Shown here: positions 54,068-64,000 of the stretch, one piece after another
Numbering within the stretch: the first letter of the stretch is position 1
Layout of the letters: each line of letters opens with the position of its first letter
Origin: Kluyvera sichuanensis
GTDB lineage: Bacteria; Pseudomonadota; Gammaproteobacteria; Enterobacterales; Enterobacteriaceae
Assembly: GCF_014218705.1 (NCBI RefSeq)
Contig: NZ_JABBJF010000007.1
Coordinates: forward strand, 1 to 64,000
Reading direction: 5' to 3'
DNA length: 64,000 bases
The notes under the pieces: generated by a model
What the model saw: the letters and a program-made list of their open reading frames with translations, nothing else
Database searches by the model: none
What the model was told of the DNA's origin: nothing
Made by a program: the position numbers and the translations under genes

Positions 54068-55011
54068 TGAGTCGTCCTCGTCGTCGCGGCCGTGATATTC
54101 ACGGCGTATTGTTGCTGGATAAACCGCAAGGCGCATCCAGCAATGATGTGCTGCAGAAGGTAAAGCGTATTTATAACGCCAACCGTGCCGGTCATACCGG
54201 CGCGTTGGATCCGCTGGCGACCGGCATGCTGCCGATTTGCCTCGGTGAAGCCACCAAGTTCTCCCAGTACCTGCTGGACTCCGATAAGCGTTATCGTGTG
54301 ATTGCCCGCCTGGGCCAGCGCACTGATACCTCGGACGCCGACGGACAAATCGTGGAAGAACGCCCGGTGACCTTTAGCGATGCGGAACTGGCCGAAGCGC
54401 TGGAGAGCTTCCGTGGAGACACCCAACAGGTGCCGTCCATGTATTCGGCGCTGAAGTATCAGGGTAAGAAGCTGTACGAATATGCGCGTCAGGGCATTGA
54501 CGTACCGCGTGAAGCGCGTCCGATTACCGTCTATGAGCTGCTGTTTATTCGCCACGAAGGCAACGAGCTGGAGCTGGAGATTCACTGCTCAAAAGGCACC
54601 TATATTCGAACCATTATCGACGATCTGGGTGAGAAACTCGGCTGCGGTGCGCACGTGATTTTCCTGCGTCGTCTGGCGGTCAGCAAATACCCGGTTGATC
54701 GTATGGTTACGCTGGAACAGCTGCAGGCATTGGTCGAACAAGCCGAGCAGCAAGGCGTTCCAGCAGCGGAACTGCTCGACCCGCTATTAATGCCGATGGA
54801 CAGTCCGGCTTCAGACTACCCGATAGTCAATATCCCTTTAACCTCATCGGTTTACTTTAAAAATGGTAACCCGGTGCGGACGTCAGGCGCACCGCTGGAA
54901 GGTCTGGTTCGTGTGACGGAAGGCGAAGAGGGCAAATTCCTCGGCATGGGTGAAATCGACGATGAAGGCCGCGTGGCACCACGCCGTCTGGTGGTTGAAT
55001 ACGCTGAGTAA
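54067..55011 (+). CDS. truB: TruB, tRNA pseudouridine-55 synthase
   Basis: A 314-residue enzyme that makes pseudouridine 55 in the T-loop of all tRNAs, and acts as a tRNA chaperone. Catalytic Asp48 is in [13 protein letters not shown]. The C-terminal part (from about residue 240) is a PUA domain with [18 protein letters not shown]. The ATG overlaps the rbfA stop codon by one base (TGATG), so translation is coupled. The length equals that of E. coli TruB. Confidence 0.97.
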   Translation: MSRPRRRGRDIHGVLLLDKPQGASSNDVLQKVKRIYNANRAGHTGALDPLATGMLPICLGEATKFSQYLLDSDKRYRVIARLGQRTDTSDADGQIVEERPVTFSDAELAEALESFRGDTQQVPSMYSALKYQGKKLYEYARQGIDVPREARPITVYELLFIRHEGNELELEIHCSKGTYIRTIIDDLGEKLGCGAHVIFLRRLAVSKYPVDRMVTLEQLQALVEQAEQQGVPAAELLDPLLMPMDSPASDYPIVNIPLTSSVYFKNGNPVRTSGAPLEGLVRVTEGEEGKFLGMGEIDDEGRVAPRRLVVEYAE

Positions 55012-55107
55012 GCCAGATTGTGTGGCTTGCGATAACAGAGCGCTGCGAGTAGAATGTCGCGGCTTAACGCCTGCTTAATTGTTTAACAATTGGCAAGCGT
55101 TATATCA

Positions 55108-55433
<326 letters not shown>

Positions 55434-55439
55434 TTCTAG

Positions 55440-55590
55440 CGAGTTTCAGAAAGAGGGGCCTTTATGGCCCCTTTTTTCCACCAGACGACGGCAATTTAAA
55501 AGAATTGAGTGCCCGTAGAAACGCTGTCTGCGCCCCGGTAATCCTCCCTGTCTACGTTTCGTTTAGACAAAATTGAGCTGAAATTACCGA
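55440..55590 (-). ncRNA. sraG: Candidate SraG (PsrO) antisense sRNA, approximate ends
   Basis: In E. coli the sRNA SraG is read from this rpsO-pnp gap on the strand opposite to both genes and overlaps the rpsO terminator. The minus strand here contains ATTACCGGGGCGCAGACAGC and a segment ending in GTCGTCTGGTGGAAAAAAGG, which I believe resembles it. No clear promoter was identified and the ends are guesses; the only support is position and a partly remembered sequence. Confidence 0.4.
55451..55477 (+). terminator. Terminator of rpsO
   Basis: AGGGGCC, TTTAT and GGCCCCTTTTTT, 20 bases after rpsO. In E. coli the hairpin is an RNase E and polyadenylation-controlled end of the rpsO mRNA. The complementary strand also forms the hairpin and could end an antisense RNA. 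Confidence 0.94.
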
Positions 55591-55617
55591 CACAGCAGTA
55601 TTTTGAAAGATAACGGG

Positions 55618-55728
55618 TATAATGTATTGTTGTTGTGCATATTCTTCGTTGCAGAGGTTCGCGCGGCTAATGAGAGGCTTTACCCGCATCGGGTTAGGGT
55701 TGTCATTAGTCGCGAGGATGCAAAGAAG
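55618..55728 (+). promoter_or_regulatory. pnp promoter and RNase III-type leader hairpin
   Basis: A perfect TATAAT lies at 55618-55623 with no good -35 at 17 bases. Downstream, CTTCGTTGCA (55644-55653) pairs with TGCAAAGAAG (55719-55728), and inside it CGGCTAATGA pairs with TCATTAGTCG. In E. coli RNase III cuts this hairpin, after which PNPase degrades the remaining duplex and represses its own synthesis. The rest of the 357-base gap has no gene on the plus strand. Confidence 0.85.
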
Positions 55729-55790
55729 ATCGGTTTCATCGGTCGGTACGCCAGAGGGTGTGCCACCATTTAATAAGAAAGGATAGAATT

Positions 55791-57926
55791 TTGCTTAATC
55801 CGATCGTTCGTAAGTTCCAGTACGGCCAACACACCGTCACGCTGGAAACCGGCATGATGGCGCGTCAGGCAACTGCCGCTGTTATGGTTAGCATGGATGA
55901 CACCGCGGTATTCGTTACCGTTGTAGGTCAGAAAAAAGCGAAACCAGGCCAGGACTTCTTCCCGCTGACCGTTAACTATCAGGAGCGTACCTACGCTGCT
56001 GGTCGTATCCCAGGTAGCTTCTTCCGTCGTGAAGGCCGCCCAAGCGAAGGCGAAACCCTGATTGCGCGTCTGATTGACCGCCCGGTTCGTCCGCTGTTCC
56101 CAGAAGGCTTCGTTAACGAAGTTCAGGTTATTGCTACCGTTGTTTCCGTTAACCCTCAGGTTAACCCAGACATCGTTGCTATGATTGGCGCATCTGCTGC
56201 CCTGTCCCTGTCCGGTATTCCATTCAATGGTCCAATCGGTTCTGCTCGTGTTGGTTACATCAACGACCAGTACGTACTGAACCCGACTCAGGACGAGCTG
56301 AAAGAGAGCAAGCTGGATCTGGTTGTTGCCGGTACCGAAGCTGCCGTACTGATGGTTGAATCCGAAGCAGAACTGCTGAGCGAAGACCAGATGCTGGGTG
56401 CCGTGGTATTCGGTCACGAACAGCAGCAGGTTGTTATCAAAGAGATCAACGAGCTGGTTAAAGAAGCGGGCAAACCACGTTGGGATTGGCAGCCAGAAGC
56501 CGTCAACGAAGCGCTGAACGCGCGCGTTGCTGCGCTGGCAGAATCTCGCCTGAGCGACGCTTACCGCATCACCGACAAACAAGAGCGTTATGCTCAGGTT
56601 GACGTGATTAAATCTGAAACCATCGCTCAGCTGGTTGCAGAAGACGAAACCCTGGACGCTAACGAACTGGGTGAAATCCTGCACGCTATCGAGAAAAACG
56701 TTGTTCGTAGCCGCGTACTGGCAGGCGAGCCGCGTATCGATGGTCGCGAAAAAGACATGATCCGTGGTCTGGACGTACGTACTGGCGTTCTGCCACGTAC
56801 TCACGGTTCCGCGCTGTTCACCCGTGGCGAAACTCAGGCGCTGGTGACTGCGACCCTGGGCACCACCCGTGATGCACAGAACCTCGACGAGCTGATGGGC
56901 GAGCGTACTGACAACTTCCTGTTCCACTATAACTTCCCTCCGTACTGCGTAGGTGAAACCGGTATGGTCGGTTCTCCTAAGCGTCGTGAGATTGGTCACG
57001 GTCGCCTGGCGAAACGCGGCGTGCTGGCAGTCATGCCAGAGCTGGACAAATTCCCGTACACCGTTCGTGTGGTTTCTGAAATCACCGAATCTAACGGTTC
57101 TTCTTCCATGGCTTCCGTATGTGGTGCTTCCCTGGCGCTGATGGACGCAGGCGTGCCTATCAAAGCTGCCGTTGCGGGTATCGCGATGGGTCTGGTGAAA
57201 GAAGGCGACAACTTTGTTGTTCTGTCTGACATCCTGGGCGACGAAGACCACCTGGGCGATATGGACTTCAAAGTGGCGGGTTCCCGCGACGGTATCTCTG
57301 CGCTGCAGATGGATATCAAAATTGAAGGTATCACCAAAGAGATCATGCAGGTTGCTCTGAACCAGGCTAAAGGTGCGCGTATGCACATCCTGGGCGTGAT
57401 GGAACAGGCGATTAACGCGCCACGTGGCGACATTTCTCAGTTCGCTCCGCGTATCCACACCATCAAGATCAATCCAGACAAGATCAAAGACGTTATCGGT
57501 AAAGGCGGTTCTGTTATCCGTGCCCTGACCGAAGAAACCGGCACCACCATCGAAATCGAAGATGACGGTACCGTGAAGATCGCGGCGACCGACGGTGAAA
57601 AAGCGAAATTCGCTATCCGTCGTATCGAAGAGATCACTGCAGAAATCGAAGTAGGTCGTATCTACAACGGTAAAGTGACCCGTATCGTTGACTTTGGCGC
57701 GTTCGTTGCCATCGGTGGCGGTAAAGAAGGTCTGGTACACATCTCTCAGATCGCTGACAAGCGCGTTGAGAAAGTGACCGACTATCTGCAGATGAACCAG
57801 GAAGTACCGGTTAAGGTTCTGGAAGTTGACCGTCAGGGCCGTATCCGTCTGAGCATTAAAGAAGCAACCGAGCAGTCTCAGCCAGCCGCCGCAGCACCAG
57901 CTCCGGCAGCAGAGCAGGGCGAGTAA
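55791..57926 (+). CDS. pnp: Polynucleotide phosphorylase
   Basis: A 711-residue trimeric 3'-5' exoribonuclease that phosphorolyses RNA and is part of the degradosome. Two RNase PH-like domains (about 1-215 and 310-545, the second with [19 protein letters not shown]) flank a helical domain. KH ([20 protein letters not shown] near 555) and S1 (about 620-690) domains follow. The start codon is TTG 55791 ([12 protein letters not shown]), as in E. coli; an upstream codon at 55758 has no homology. AAGAAAGGA precedes it. The C-terminal tail [13 protein letters not shown] is low in complexity. Confidence 0.98.
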   Translation: MLNPIVRKFQYGQHTVTLETGMMARQATAAVMVSMDDTAVFVTVVGQKKAKPGQDFFPLTVNYQERTYAAGRIPGSFFRREGRPSEGETLIARLIDRPVRPLFPEGFVNEVQVIATVVSVNPQVNPDIVAMIGASAALSLSGIPFNGPIGSARVGYINDQYVLNPTQDELKESKLDLVVAGTEAAVLMVESEAELLSEDQMLGAVVFGHEQQQVVIKEINELVKEAGKPRWDWQPEAVNEALNARVAALAESRLSDAYRITDKQERYAQVDVIKSETIAQLVAEDETLDANELGEILHAIEKNVVRSRVLAGEPRIDGREKDMIRGLDVRTGVLPRTHGSALFTRGETQALVTATLGTTRDAQNLDELMGERTDNFLFHYNFPPYCVGETGMVGSPKRREIGHGRLAKRGVLAVMPELDKFPYTVRVVSEITESNGSSSMASVCGASLALMDAGVPIKAAVAGIAMGLVKEGDNFVVLSDILGDEDHLGDMDFKVAGSRDGISALQMDIKIEGITKEIMQVALNQAKGARMHILGVMEQAINAPRGDISQFAPRIHTIKINPDKIKDVIGKGGSVIRALTEETGTTIEIEDDGTVKIAATDGEKAKFAIRRIEEITAEIEVGRIYNGKVTRIVDFGAFVAIGGGKEGLVHISQIADKRVEKVTDYLQMNQEVPVKVLEVDRQGRIRLSIKEATEQSQPAAAAPAPAAEQGE

Positions 57927-57937
57927 GGTTTGCCTTT

Positions 57938-57959
57938 GCCCTCCGCGTTTGCGGAGGGC
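57938..57959 (+). terminator. Hairpin after pnp
   Basis: GCCCTCCGC, GTTT and GCGGAGGGC form a perfect 9-base-pair stem with no T-run (ACATTTAGC follows). It may stabilise the 3' end more than terminate. Confidence 0.7.
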
Positions 57960-58036
57960 ACATTTAGCTGGCCGGATGCCTTGTTTGCAGGCGGGGGACA
58001 GGACGTTCATCCAATTGTTGTCTTCGGGAGTGGGAA

Positions 58037-58921
58037 ATGAAGCCTTTTTTGCGCTGGTGTTTCGTTGCGACAGCACTCACGCTGGCAGGATGCAGCAACT
58101 CTGCCTGGCGTAAGAGTGAAGTCCTCGCAGTGCCATTGCAACCGACTTTACAGCAGGAAGTGATCCTGGCACGCATGGAACAAATTCTTGCCAGTCGGGC
58201 TTTAACCGATGACGAACGCGCACAGCTTTTATATGAGCGCGGAGTGTTGTATGATAGTCTCGGTCTGAGGGCATTAGCGCGTAACGATTTCTCGCAAGCG
58301 CTGGCAATCCGACCTGATATGCCTGAAGTATTCAACTACTTAGGCATTTATTTAACGCAGGCAGGCAATTTTGATGCTGCCTATGAAGCGTTTGATTCTG
58401 TACTTGAGCTTGATCCAACTTACAATTATGCGCACTTGAATCGCGGCATCGCGCTTTATTACGGTGGCCGTGCGAAGTTAGCGCAAGATGATCTGCTGGC
58501 GTTTTATCAAGACGATCCCAATGATCCTTTCCGCAGTCTGTGGCTTTATCTCGCTGAGCAGAAGCTCGATGAGAAGCAGGCGAAAGATGCGTTGAAGCAA
58601 CGCTTCGACAAATCGGACAAAGAACAGTGGGGATGGAACATTGTCGAGTTCTACTTAGGCAACATTGACGAAAAAACGTTAATGGAACGCCTGAAGGCGG
58701 ACGCAACGGATAACACCTCGCTCGCTGAGCATCTCAGTGAAACCAACTTCTATTTAGGTAAGTATTACCTAAGTCTTGGGGACAAGGACAGCGCTACGGC
58801 ACTGTTCAAACTGGCGGTTGCCAACAACGTACACAACTACGTTGAGCACCGATACGCATTGTTGGAATTATCGCTCCTGGGCCAGGACCAAGATGACCTG
58901 GCAGAATCGGACCAGCAATAG
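58037..58921 (+). CDS. nlpI: NlpI, outer-membrane lipoprotein with TPR repeats
   Basis: A 294-residue lipoprotein. The signal peptide ends in the lipobox LAGC with Cys19 as the lipidation site. Tetratricopeptide repeats follow (about residues 62-95, 96-130 and 131-165, including [20 protein letters not shown]). In E. coli NlpI presents the peptidoglycan endopeptidase MepS to the protease Prc. The ribosome site is GGGAGTGGG. Length equals that of E. coli NlpI. It is followed by the deaD leader. Confidence 0.97.
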   Translation: MKPFLRWCFVATALTLAGCSNSAWRKSEVLAVPLQPTLQQEVILARMEQILASRALTDDERAQLLYERGVLYDSLGLRALARNDFSQALAIRPDMPEVFNYLGIYLTQAGNFDAAYEAFDSVLELDPTYNYAHLNRGIALYYGGRAKLAQDDLLAFYQDDPNDPFRSLWLYLAEQKLDEKQAKDALKQRFDKSDKEQWGWNIVEFYLGNIDEKTLMERLKADATDNTSLAEHLSETNFYLGKYYLSLGDKDSATALFKLAVANNVHNYVEHRYALLELSLLGQDQDDLAESDQQ

Positions 58922-59026
58922 CTGACGACTACATCAGCCCGTAATCTTTTTGATTGCCATCACCTTCGCGGGTGAGGGCGTTGTTGTTCGTTAATACACC
59001 TACTTTGAGCCGGTTCACACTTTTCA

Positions 59027-59107
59027 ATGAAAATTGCAGATCAATTTCATGATGAGTTATGTAGACTGGCCGCCATTAATATTGAGGCACTTGTACTACA
59101 TGGCTGA
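59027..59107 (+). CDS. yrbN: YrbN, small protein upstream of deaD
   Basis: A 26-codon reading frame, [20 protein letters not shown] and six more residues to TGA, matching the small protein YrbN known from E. coli. Its last eight bases overlap the deaD start (ATGGCTGA), so translation of the two is probably coupled. The frame has no strong ribosome site (CACTTTTCA upstream). The function is unknown; it could act as a leader peptide that controls deaD initiation, particularly in the cold. Confidence 0.85.
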   Translation: MKIADQFHDELCRLAAINIEALVLHG

Positions 59108-61070
59108 ATTCGAAACCACTTTTGCAGATCTGGGCCTGAAGGCTCCTATCCTTGAAGCCCTTACCGATCTGGGTTACGAAAAACCATCTCCGATCCAGGC
59201 TGAGTGCATTCCGCACCTGCTGGGCGGTCGTGACGTTCTGGGTATGGCCCAGACAGGTAGTGGTAAAACCGCAGCGTTTTCCCTGCCACTGCTGAACAAT
59301 CTCGATCCTGAGCTGAAAGCACCACAGATTCTGGTGCTGGCCCCGACCCGCGAACTGGCGGTTCAGGTGGCTGAAGCAATGACTGAGTTCTCTAAACATA
59401 TGCGCGGCGTAAACGTGGTTGCCCTGTACGGCGGCCAGCGTTACGACGTGCAGTTACGCGCCCTGCGTCAAGGGCCACAGATTGTCGTCGGTACTCCAGG
59501 TCGTCTGCTTGACCACCTGAAGCGCGGTACCCTGGATCTCTCTAAACTGAGCGGTCTGGTACTGGACGAAGCTGATGAAATGCTGCGTATGGGCTTTATC
59601 GAAGACGTTGAAACCATCATGGCTCAGATTCCAGAAGGTCATCAGACCGCGCTGTTCTCTGCAACCATGCCGGAAGCTATCCGTCGTATTACCCGTCGCT
59701 TTATGAAAGATCCGCAGGAAGTACGCATTCAGTCCAGCGTAACGACCCGCCCGGACATCAGCCAGAGCTACTGGTCTGTGTACGGCATGCGCAAAAACGA
59801 AGCGCTGGTACGTTTCCTGGAAGCGGAAGATTTTGATGCGGCGATTATCTTCGTTCGTACCAAAAACGCGACCCTGGAAGTGGCTGAAGCCCTGGAACGT
59901 AGCGGCTACAACAGCGCCGCGCTGAACGGTGACATGAACCAGTCCCTGCGTGAGCAGACTCTGGATCGTCTGAAAGACGGTCGTCTGGACATCCTGATCG
60001 CAACCGACGTTGCGGCACGTGGTCTGGACGTTGAGCGTATCAGCCTGGTTGTTAACTACGATATCCCAATGGACTCCGAGTCTTACGTTCACCGTATCGG
60101 TCGTACCGGTCGTGCGGGTCGTGCTGGCCGTGCGCTGCTGTTCGTTGAGAACCGCGAGCGTCGTCTGCTGCGCAACATCGAACGTACTATGAAGCTGACC
60201 ATTCCAGAAGTTGAACTGCCAAACGCAGATCTGCTGGGCAAACGCCGTCTGGAAAAATTCGCCGCGAAAGTACAGCAGCAGCTGGAAAGCAGCGATCTGG
60301 ATCAGTACCGTGCACTGCTGGCGCAAATCCAGCCGACGGCTGAAGGCGAAGAGCTGGACGTTGAAACGCTGGCCGCTGCGCTGCTGAAAATGGCACAGGG
60401 CGAACGTTCTCTGATCGTTCCACCAGATGCGCCAATGCGTCCTAAGCGTGAGTTCCGTGACCGTGACGATCGTTTCGAACGTCGTGACCGTAACGACCGC
60501 AATGACCGTGGCCCTCGTGGCGACCGTGCAGAACGTGGTGGTGAAGATCGTCCTAAGCGCGAACGTCGTGACGTTGGCGATATGGAACTGTACCGCATTG
60601 AAGTGGGTCGTGATGACGGCGTTGAAGTTCGTCACATCGTTGGCGCTATCGCGAACGAAGGCGACATCAGCAGCCGTTACATCGGTAACATCAAGCTGTT
60701 CGGTACCCACTCTACCATCGAACTGCCAAAAGGCATGCCGGGCGAAGTACTGCAGCACTTTACTCGTACCCGCATCCTGAACAAGCCGATGAACATGCAG
60801 CTGATCGGCGACGCGCAGCCTCGTCCAGAGCGTAGCGGTCGTAGCTTCGGCGGTGAACGTCGTGAAGGTGGTCGTAGCTTCGGTGGCGAACGTCGTGAAG
60901 GCGGTCGCGGTTTCGGCGGTGAGCGTCGTGAAGGCGGTCGTGGTGATGGTCGTCGTTTCAGCGGTGAGCGTCGTGACGGTGGTAACCGTGCGCCGCGCCG
61001 TGATGATGCAGGCGCTGCTCCACGTCGTGATGACTCTACCGGTCGTCGTCGTTTCGGCGGTGACGCATAA
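59100..61070 (+). CDS. deaD: DeaD (CsdA), DEAD-box RNA helicase
   Basis: A 656-residue RNA helicase used in 50S assembly and in mRNA turnover in the cold. Motifs: Q-motif, Walker A AQTGSGKT near 50, PTRELA, DEAD near 156 (LVLDEADEM), SAT, and [11 protein letters not shown] near 320-330. After the helicase core come the RNA-binding region (about 480-560) and an arginine- and glycine-rich tail. The tail has 11-residue repeats [11 protein letters not shown] and a further charged insertion ([11 protein letters not shown]), making the protein about 27 residues longer than E. coli DeaD (629). The ATG at 59100 overlaps yrbN; a longer frame from 59034 is not homologous. Confidence 0.98.
   Translation: MAEFETTFADLGLKAPILEALTDLGYEKPSPIQAECIPHLLGGRDVLGMAQTGSGKTAAFSLPLLNNLDPELKAPQILVLAPTRELAVQVAEAMTEFSKHMRGVNVVALYGGQRYDVQLRALRQGPQIVVGTPGRLLDHLKRGTLDLSKLSGLVLDEADEMLRMGFIEDVETIMAQIPEGHQTALFSATMPEAIRRITRRFMKDPQEVRIQSSVTTRPDISQSYWSVYGMRKNEALVRFLEAEDFDAAIIFVRTKNATLEVAEALERSGYNSAALNGDMNQSLREQTLDRLKDGRLDILIATDVAARGLDVERISLVVNYDIPMDSESYVHRIGRTGRAGRAGRALLFVENRERRLLRNIERTMKLTIPEVELPNADLLGKRRLEKFAAKVQQQLESSDLDQYRALLAQIQPTAEGEELDVETLAAALLKMAQGERSLIVPPDAPMRPKREFRDRDDRFERRDRNDRNDRGPRGDRAERGGEDRPKRERRDVGDMELYRIEVGRDDGVEVRHIVGAIANEGDISSRYIGNIKLFGTHSTIELPKGMPGEVLQHFTRTRILNKPMNMQLIGDAQPRPERSGRSFGGERREGGRSFGGERREGGRGFGGERREGGRGDGRRFSGERRDGGNRAPRRDDAGAAPRRDDSTGRRRFGGDA
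60840..60983 (+). repeat. 33-base tandem repeat in the deaD tail
   Basis: Three 33-base units at 60840-60872, 60873-60905 and 60906-60938 encode [22 protein letters not shown] and [12 protein letters not shown] diverged fourth ([15 protein letters not shown]) follows. Each unit differs by a few bases. Such repeats can gain or lose copies and so change the length of the RGG tail. Confidence 0.9.
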
Positions 61071-61104
61071 GCCTCACGGTTTAAAAGCGTAAAGTAATAT
61101 ATAC

Positions 61105-61135
61105 AGCCCCGATCGTCATGATTGGGGCTTTTTTT
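61105..61135 (+). terminator. Terminator of deaD
   Basis: AGCCCCGAT, a 7-base loop region and ATTGGGGCT (with one G-T pair), then seven T. It lies 34 bases after deaD. Confidence 0.93.
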
Positions 61136-61143
61136 ATTCCATT

Positions 61144-61163
61144 TGTACTCGTGTACTGGTACA
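61144..61163. promoter_or_regulatory. Operator upstream of mtr (TrpR/TyrR)
   Basis: TGTAC, a 10-base interval and GTACA with GTACTCGTGTACTGGTAC inside, which agrees with the mtr operator region of E. coli as I recall it. E. coli mtr is repressed by TrpR with tryptophan and activated by TyrR with phenylalanine or tyrosine. The site lies 53-72 bases upstream of the mtr ATG. Downstream TAAAAT at 61175-61180 could be the -10 box. Confidence 0.65.
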
Positions 61164-61215
61164 GTGCGACACATTAAAATGCAGTAGCAAAATAATACAC
61201 TGGAGAAAAGGCTGT

Positions 61216-62460
61216 ATGGCGACACTAACCACCACCCAAACGTCACCTTCGCTGCTTGGCGGCGTGGTGATCATCGGCGGCACAATCATTGGTGCGGGAA
61301 TGTTCTCTCTGCCGGTGGTCATGTCTGGGGCGTGGTTCTTCTGGTCGATGGCGGCGCTGGTGTTTACCTGGTTCTGCATGCTGCATTCGGGGTTGATGAT
61401 CCTTGAAGCAAACCTCAACTACCGTATTGGTTCGAGCTTCGACACCATTACCAAAGATCTGCTGGGCAGGTGCTGGAACGTGGTGAACGGCATCTCTATT
61501 GCCTTCGTGCTCTACATTCTGACCTACGCCTATATCTCGGCGAGCGGCTCGATTCTGCATCACACCTTCGCTGAGATGTCGCTGAACGTCCCGCCTCGGG
61601 CCGCAGGCTTTGGCTTTGCGCTGCTGGTGGCGTTTGTGGTGTGGTTGAGCACCAAAGCGGTGAGCCGCATGACCGCTATCGTGCTGGGCGCCAAGGTGAT
61701 TACCTTCTTCCTGACCTTTGGTAGCCTGATGGGGCACGTCACGCCTGCCACGCTGTTTAACGTGGCTGAGACTCACGCCAGCTATACGCCTTACCTGTTG
61801 ATGACGCTGCCGTTCTGTCTCGCCTCGTTTGGCTATCACGGTAACGTACCGAGCCTGATGAAGTACTACGGCAAAGATCCTAAGACCATCGTGAAGTGCC
61901 TGGTGTACGGCACGCTGCTGGCGCTGGTGCTCTATACCGTGTGGTTGCTGGGGACGATGGGCAACATCCCGCGTCCGGAGTTTATCGGCATTGCGCAGAA
62001 GGGCGGTAATATTGATGTGCTGGTACAGGCGCTGAGCGGCGTGCTCAATAGCCGTAGCCTGGATCTGCTGCTGGTGGTGTTCTCAAACTTTGCGGTGGCG
62101 AGTTCATTTCTTGGGGTGACGTTGGGTCTGTTTGACTATCTGGCGGATCTGTTCAAATTTGATGACTCTGCGCTGGGTCGTTTCAAAACCGCGCTGCTGA
62201 CCTTCCTGCCGCCGATTATCGGTGGCCTGCTGTGGCCGAACGGTTTCCTGTATGCCATTGGCTATGCTGGGCTGGCGGCGACCATCTGGGCTGCGATTGT
62301 CCCGGCTCTGCTGGCGCGTAAATCCCGTAAGCGCTTCGGTAGCCCGAAATTCCGTGTCTGGGGTGGTAAGCCGATGATTGCGTTGATTCTGGTCTTTGGT
62401 GTGGGTAACGCGCTGGTGCACGTGCTGTCGAGCTTTAATCTGCTGCCGGTTTATCAGTAA
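61216..62460 (+). CDS. mtr: Mtr, tryptophan-specific permease
   Basis: A 414-residue inner-membrane transporter of the aromatic amino-acid HAAAP family with 11 hydrophobic segments, carrying tryptophan (and indole) into the cell with protons. The glycine-rich first helix [20 protein letters not shown] is typical. The length equals that of E. coli Mtr and almost every position agrees. GGAGAAAAGG precedes the ATG. An operator for TrpR/TyrR lies upstream, and a palindromic repeat follows the stop. Confidence 0.98.
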   Translation: MATLTTTQTSPSLLGGVVIIGGTIIGAGMFSLPVVMSGAWFFWSMAALVFTWFCMLHSGLMILEANLNYRIGSSFDTITKDLLGRCWNVVNGISIAFVLYILTYAYISASGSILHHTFAEMSLNVPPRAAGFGFALLVAFVVWLSTKAVSRMTAIVLGAKVITFFLTFGSLMGHVTPATLFNVAETHASYTPYLLMTLPFCLASFGYHGNVPSLMKYYGKDPKTIVKCLVYGTLLALVLYTVWLLGTMGNIPRPEFIGIAQKGGNIDVLVQALSGVLNSRSLDLLLVVFSNFAVASSFLGVTLGLFDYLADLFKFDDSALGRFKTALLTFLPPIIGGLLWPNGFLYAIGYAGLAATIWAAIVPALLARKSRKRFGSPKFRVWGGKPMIALILVFGVGNALVHVLSSFNLLPVYQ

Positions 62461-62467
62461 GGTATTC

Positions 62468-62537
62468 GCCCCCTCACCCTAACCCTCTCCCCACGGGGGA
62501 GAGGGAATCTTGCCCCCTCGCCCCTTTGGGGAGAGGA
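62468..62537. repeat. Dispersed intergenic repeat (CCCTCTCCC family), two units
   Basis: CCCTCTCCCC, AC and GGGGGAGAGGG form the first hairpin, preceded by GCCCCCTCACCCTAA. CCCCTTTGGGG with a GAGAGG tail is a second, shorter unit. The reverse complement of 5345-5380 matches. It separates mtr from the convergent yhbW. Confidence 0.8.
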
Positions 62538-62550
62538 GGATCGCACCGCA

Positions 62551-63558
62551 CTATCCCAACAATTCTTTCTTCACATCCATCGCCAACCCAAACGAATGCA
62601 GCCGCGCCTGATGATCGAAAATCTGGCCATTAACCATAATCTCATCCGCCTGCGTTTCCCGCAGAATTGACTCCAGCCCGTGGCGTACTTTGGCCTTATC
62701 ACCCACCAGCGACATCCGTAGCGCCTGGTCAACGCCGTATTTCTCCGATGGCGTCCAGAAGTGCTCCATCTGCTGAATCGGCGGCGGCAGCTGCCCGGTC
62801 TCTCCACGACGCAGTTTCGTGAACGCTTGCTGCATAGAGGTAAAGAGGAATTCGGCATCGCGGTTGCTGTCGGCGGCGATGATATTGATGCATACCATCG
62901 CATACGGTTTTTCCAGCCGTGCCGACGGTTTGAAGTTGGTGCGATAGAGATGCAGCGCCTGGAACAACATGTCCGGGGCGAAGTGTGAGGCGAAAGCAAA
63001 CGGCAGGCCGAGCTGTGCGGCAAGCTGCGCGCCGTACAGGCTGGAACCGAGCAGCCACACCGGGATCTTCTCGCCATAGCCCGGTACCGGGCGCACCTGC
63101 GGGTCAGGGTCGACCGCATCAAACCAGTCCACCAGCTCCGCGACGTCGCGCGGGAAGTTATCGATATCGCCGCTCATATGACGGCGCAGCGCGCGCATCG
63201 TTGGCTGATCGCTGCCCGGCGCACGGCCAAGACCCAAATCTATACGTCCTGGATAGAGCGTGTTGAGCGTACCGAACTGCTCGGCAATCACCAGCGGCGA
63301 GTGGTTAGGCAGCATCACGCCGCCGGAACCCAGATGCAGCGTGGTGGTGTGGGCGGCGAGGTAGCCAATCAGCACCGAGGTGGCCGCACTGGCGATACCC
63401 ACCATATTGTGGTGTTCTGCCAGCCAATAGCGGTGGTAGCCGCGCTTTTCAGCGAGCTGTGCCAGAGAGAGCGAATGGGAGAAGGCTTCTCGTGCGGAGG
63501 AACCTTGAGGGATCGGCGCGAGATCGAGCACCGAGAATGCAACGGTTTTGTCAGTCAT
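62551..63558 (-). CDS. yhbW: YhbW, luciferase-like monooxygenase
   Basis: A 335-residue protein of the flavin-dependent bacterial-luciferase-like family (TIM barrel). Conserved features: [18 protein letters not shown] near residues 35-52, [31 protein letters not shown] near 78-96, and [13 protein letters not shown] near 108. Its substrate is not known; the enzyme probably uses FMNH2 and oxygen. It has the same length as E. coli YhbW. In E. coli it follows yhbU-yhbV (ubiUV) in the same direction; here the partial ubiV lies upstream with a 134-base gap. Confidence 0.95.
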   Translation of the reverse strand: MTDKTVAFSVLDLAPIPQGSSAREAFSHSLSLAQLAEKRGYHRYWLAEHHNMVGIASAATSVLIGYLAAHTTTLHLGSGGVMLPNHSPLVIAEQFGTLNTLYPGRIDLGLGRAPGSDQPTMRALRRHMSGDIDNFPRDVAELVDWFDAVDPDPQVRPVPGYGEKIPVWLLGSSLYGAQLAAQLGLPFAFASHFAPDMLFQALHLYRTNFKPSARLEKPYAMVCINIIAADSNRDAEFLFTSMQQAFTKLRRGETGQLPPPIQQMEHFWTPSEKYGVDQALRMSLVGDKAKVRHGLESILRETQADEIMVNGQIFDHQARLHSFGLAMDVKKELLG

Positions 63559-63692
63559 AAAGGCTCACTTTGCTACAGCATAGTCATCAGATTGAAGGTC
63601 TTGTTCCCGCCGGGCATCCCCGGCCAGAAAAGCTGCATCTTTAATAATGCATTAAAATCTGACCATTGTTGTTAACAAAGTGAGCGGTTTTA

Positions 63693-64000
63693 TCAGGCCT
63701 GCAACTCCAGTCCGGCCAGACGCTTCCAGTAACCGTTGCAGTCGCTATTAGCGGTCAGCGGCAGTGGGGCAGCGCCGTTTTCGTTGGCGCGGAAGGCGTC
63801 GAGCATGGCGAAGGTCTCATTGCCCATCGGCGACAGGCGTACCATATCGACCAATCCGTGCATCGACGTCAGTTCGTTGCCGAGGTTATAAACGTAGCCG
63901 CTCATGGTCTGAATGCCATTCAGCACGAAGACCTGCTGATTCTCCTGCGACAGCATGCTGCGCCCGTTCGGGTACTTGATGCAGCAGGTCTCACACTCAT
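63693..64000 (-). CDS. ubiV: UbiV (YhbV), anaerobic ubiquinone-synthesis protein, C-terminal part
   Basis: The 3' end of a gene whose start lies beyond the window edge. The visible part begins ECETCCIKYPNGRSMLSQEN and ends ANSDCNGYWKRLAGLELQA, matching the C-terminus of E. coli YhbV, now UbiV, of the U32 peptidase-like family. With UbiU and UbiT it hydroxylates ubiquinone precursors without oxygen. The spacing C-x3-C (in CETCC) fits the last two of the four [4Fe-4S] ligands. The stop TGA is at 63693-63695. About 101 codons are within the window. Confidence 0.93.
   Translation of the reverse strand, partial: ECETCCIKYPNGRSMLSQENQQVFVLNGIQTMSGYVYNLGNELTSMHGLVDMVRLSPMGNETFAMLDAFRANENGAAPLPLTANSDCNGYWKRLAGLELQA

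Noticed and set aside
55770-58076. 768-codon minus-strand frame opposite pnp
   Set aside because: Antisense shadow; same composition bias, covers the pnp gene exactly and has no homology that I recognise.

Overview
The window is a stretch of enterobacterial core chromosome. Almost every protein matches a known Escherichia coli K-12 protein along its length, as I recall those sequences. The order is the degQS / gltBD / arcB / rpoN-lpt-mla / murA / obgE / ftsH / argG / nusA-infB-pnp / deaD-mtr neighbourhood of the E. coli map (about 71-73 min). Differences from E. coli (a sodium-pump oxaloacetate decarboxylase gene beside degS, no elbB or yrbL, an AhpD-like/AraC-type pair where E. coli has yhbX, REP-like repeats of another family) suggest a relative of Klebsiella, Kluyvera, Raoultella, Enterobacter or Salmonella rather than Escherichia. 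I cannot name the genus from this sequence alone.

Layout. 1-0.9 kb: 3' end of oadB and a CitG-related gene. 0.9-5.3 kb: envelope proteases degS and degQ, division genes zapG and zapE. 5.4-7.9 kb: rplM-rpsI and sspA-sspB. 8-14.1 kb: gltBD (glutamate synthase) behind a long regulatory region. 14.7-19.1 kb: yhcC, arcB, the sRNA ArcZ read antisense off the arcB end, mtgA. 19.2-27 kb, minus strand: ptsO-rapZ-ptsN-hpf-rpoN, then lptB-lptA-lptC-kdsC-kdsD-yrbG (nitrogen PTS, sigma-54, LPS transport and Kdo synthesis). 27.2-30.7 kb, plus strand: mlaFEDCB, ibaG. 30.8-38.2 kb: murA, sfsB, ispB, rplU-rpmA-yhbE-obgE, and a frameshifted dacB. 38.3-45.2 kb: greA with its leader RNA, yhbY, rlmE-ftsH-folP-glmM-secG and tRNA-Leu(GAG). 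45.2-46.8 kb: an accessory pair (AhpD-like protein and AraC-type regulator). 46.9-57.9 kb: argG diverging from metY-rimP-nusA-infB-rbfA-truB-rpsO-pnp. 58-64 kb: nlpI, yrbN-deaD, mtr, yhbW and a partial ubiV.

How the genes work together. Several clusters serve the cell envelope: LPS transport and Kdo synthesis, phospholipid traffic by Mla, peptidoglycan enzymes MurA, GlmM, MtgA and DacB, stress proteases DegS, DegQ and FtsH, and the lipoprotein NlpI. A second group is the gene-expression machinery: ribosomal proteins, NusA, IF2, RbfA, RimP, TruB, PNPase, DeaD, ObgE, RlmE and YhbY. RapZ controls GlmS through sRNAs and so connects with GlmM and MurA in amino-sugar supply. Regulation that can be read from the sequence includes ArgR and CRP sites between argG and metY, a CRP site upstream of gltB, a sigma-E promoter and a terminator in the greA leader, the S15 pseudoknot at rpsO and the RNase III-type hairpin before pnp.

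I found no phage, insertion sequence, CRISPR array or defence island, and no large undescribed system. The points most worth a second look are the CitG-like protein lacking the family's catalytic motifs, the dacB frameshift, the loss of elbB and yrbL, a relic of a tRNA-Leu 3' end in the metY leader, the AhpD-like/AraC insertion, and an unexplained short reading frame beyond gltD.
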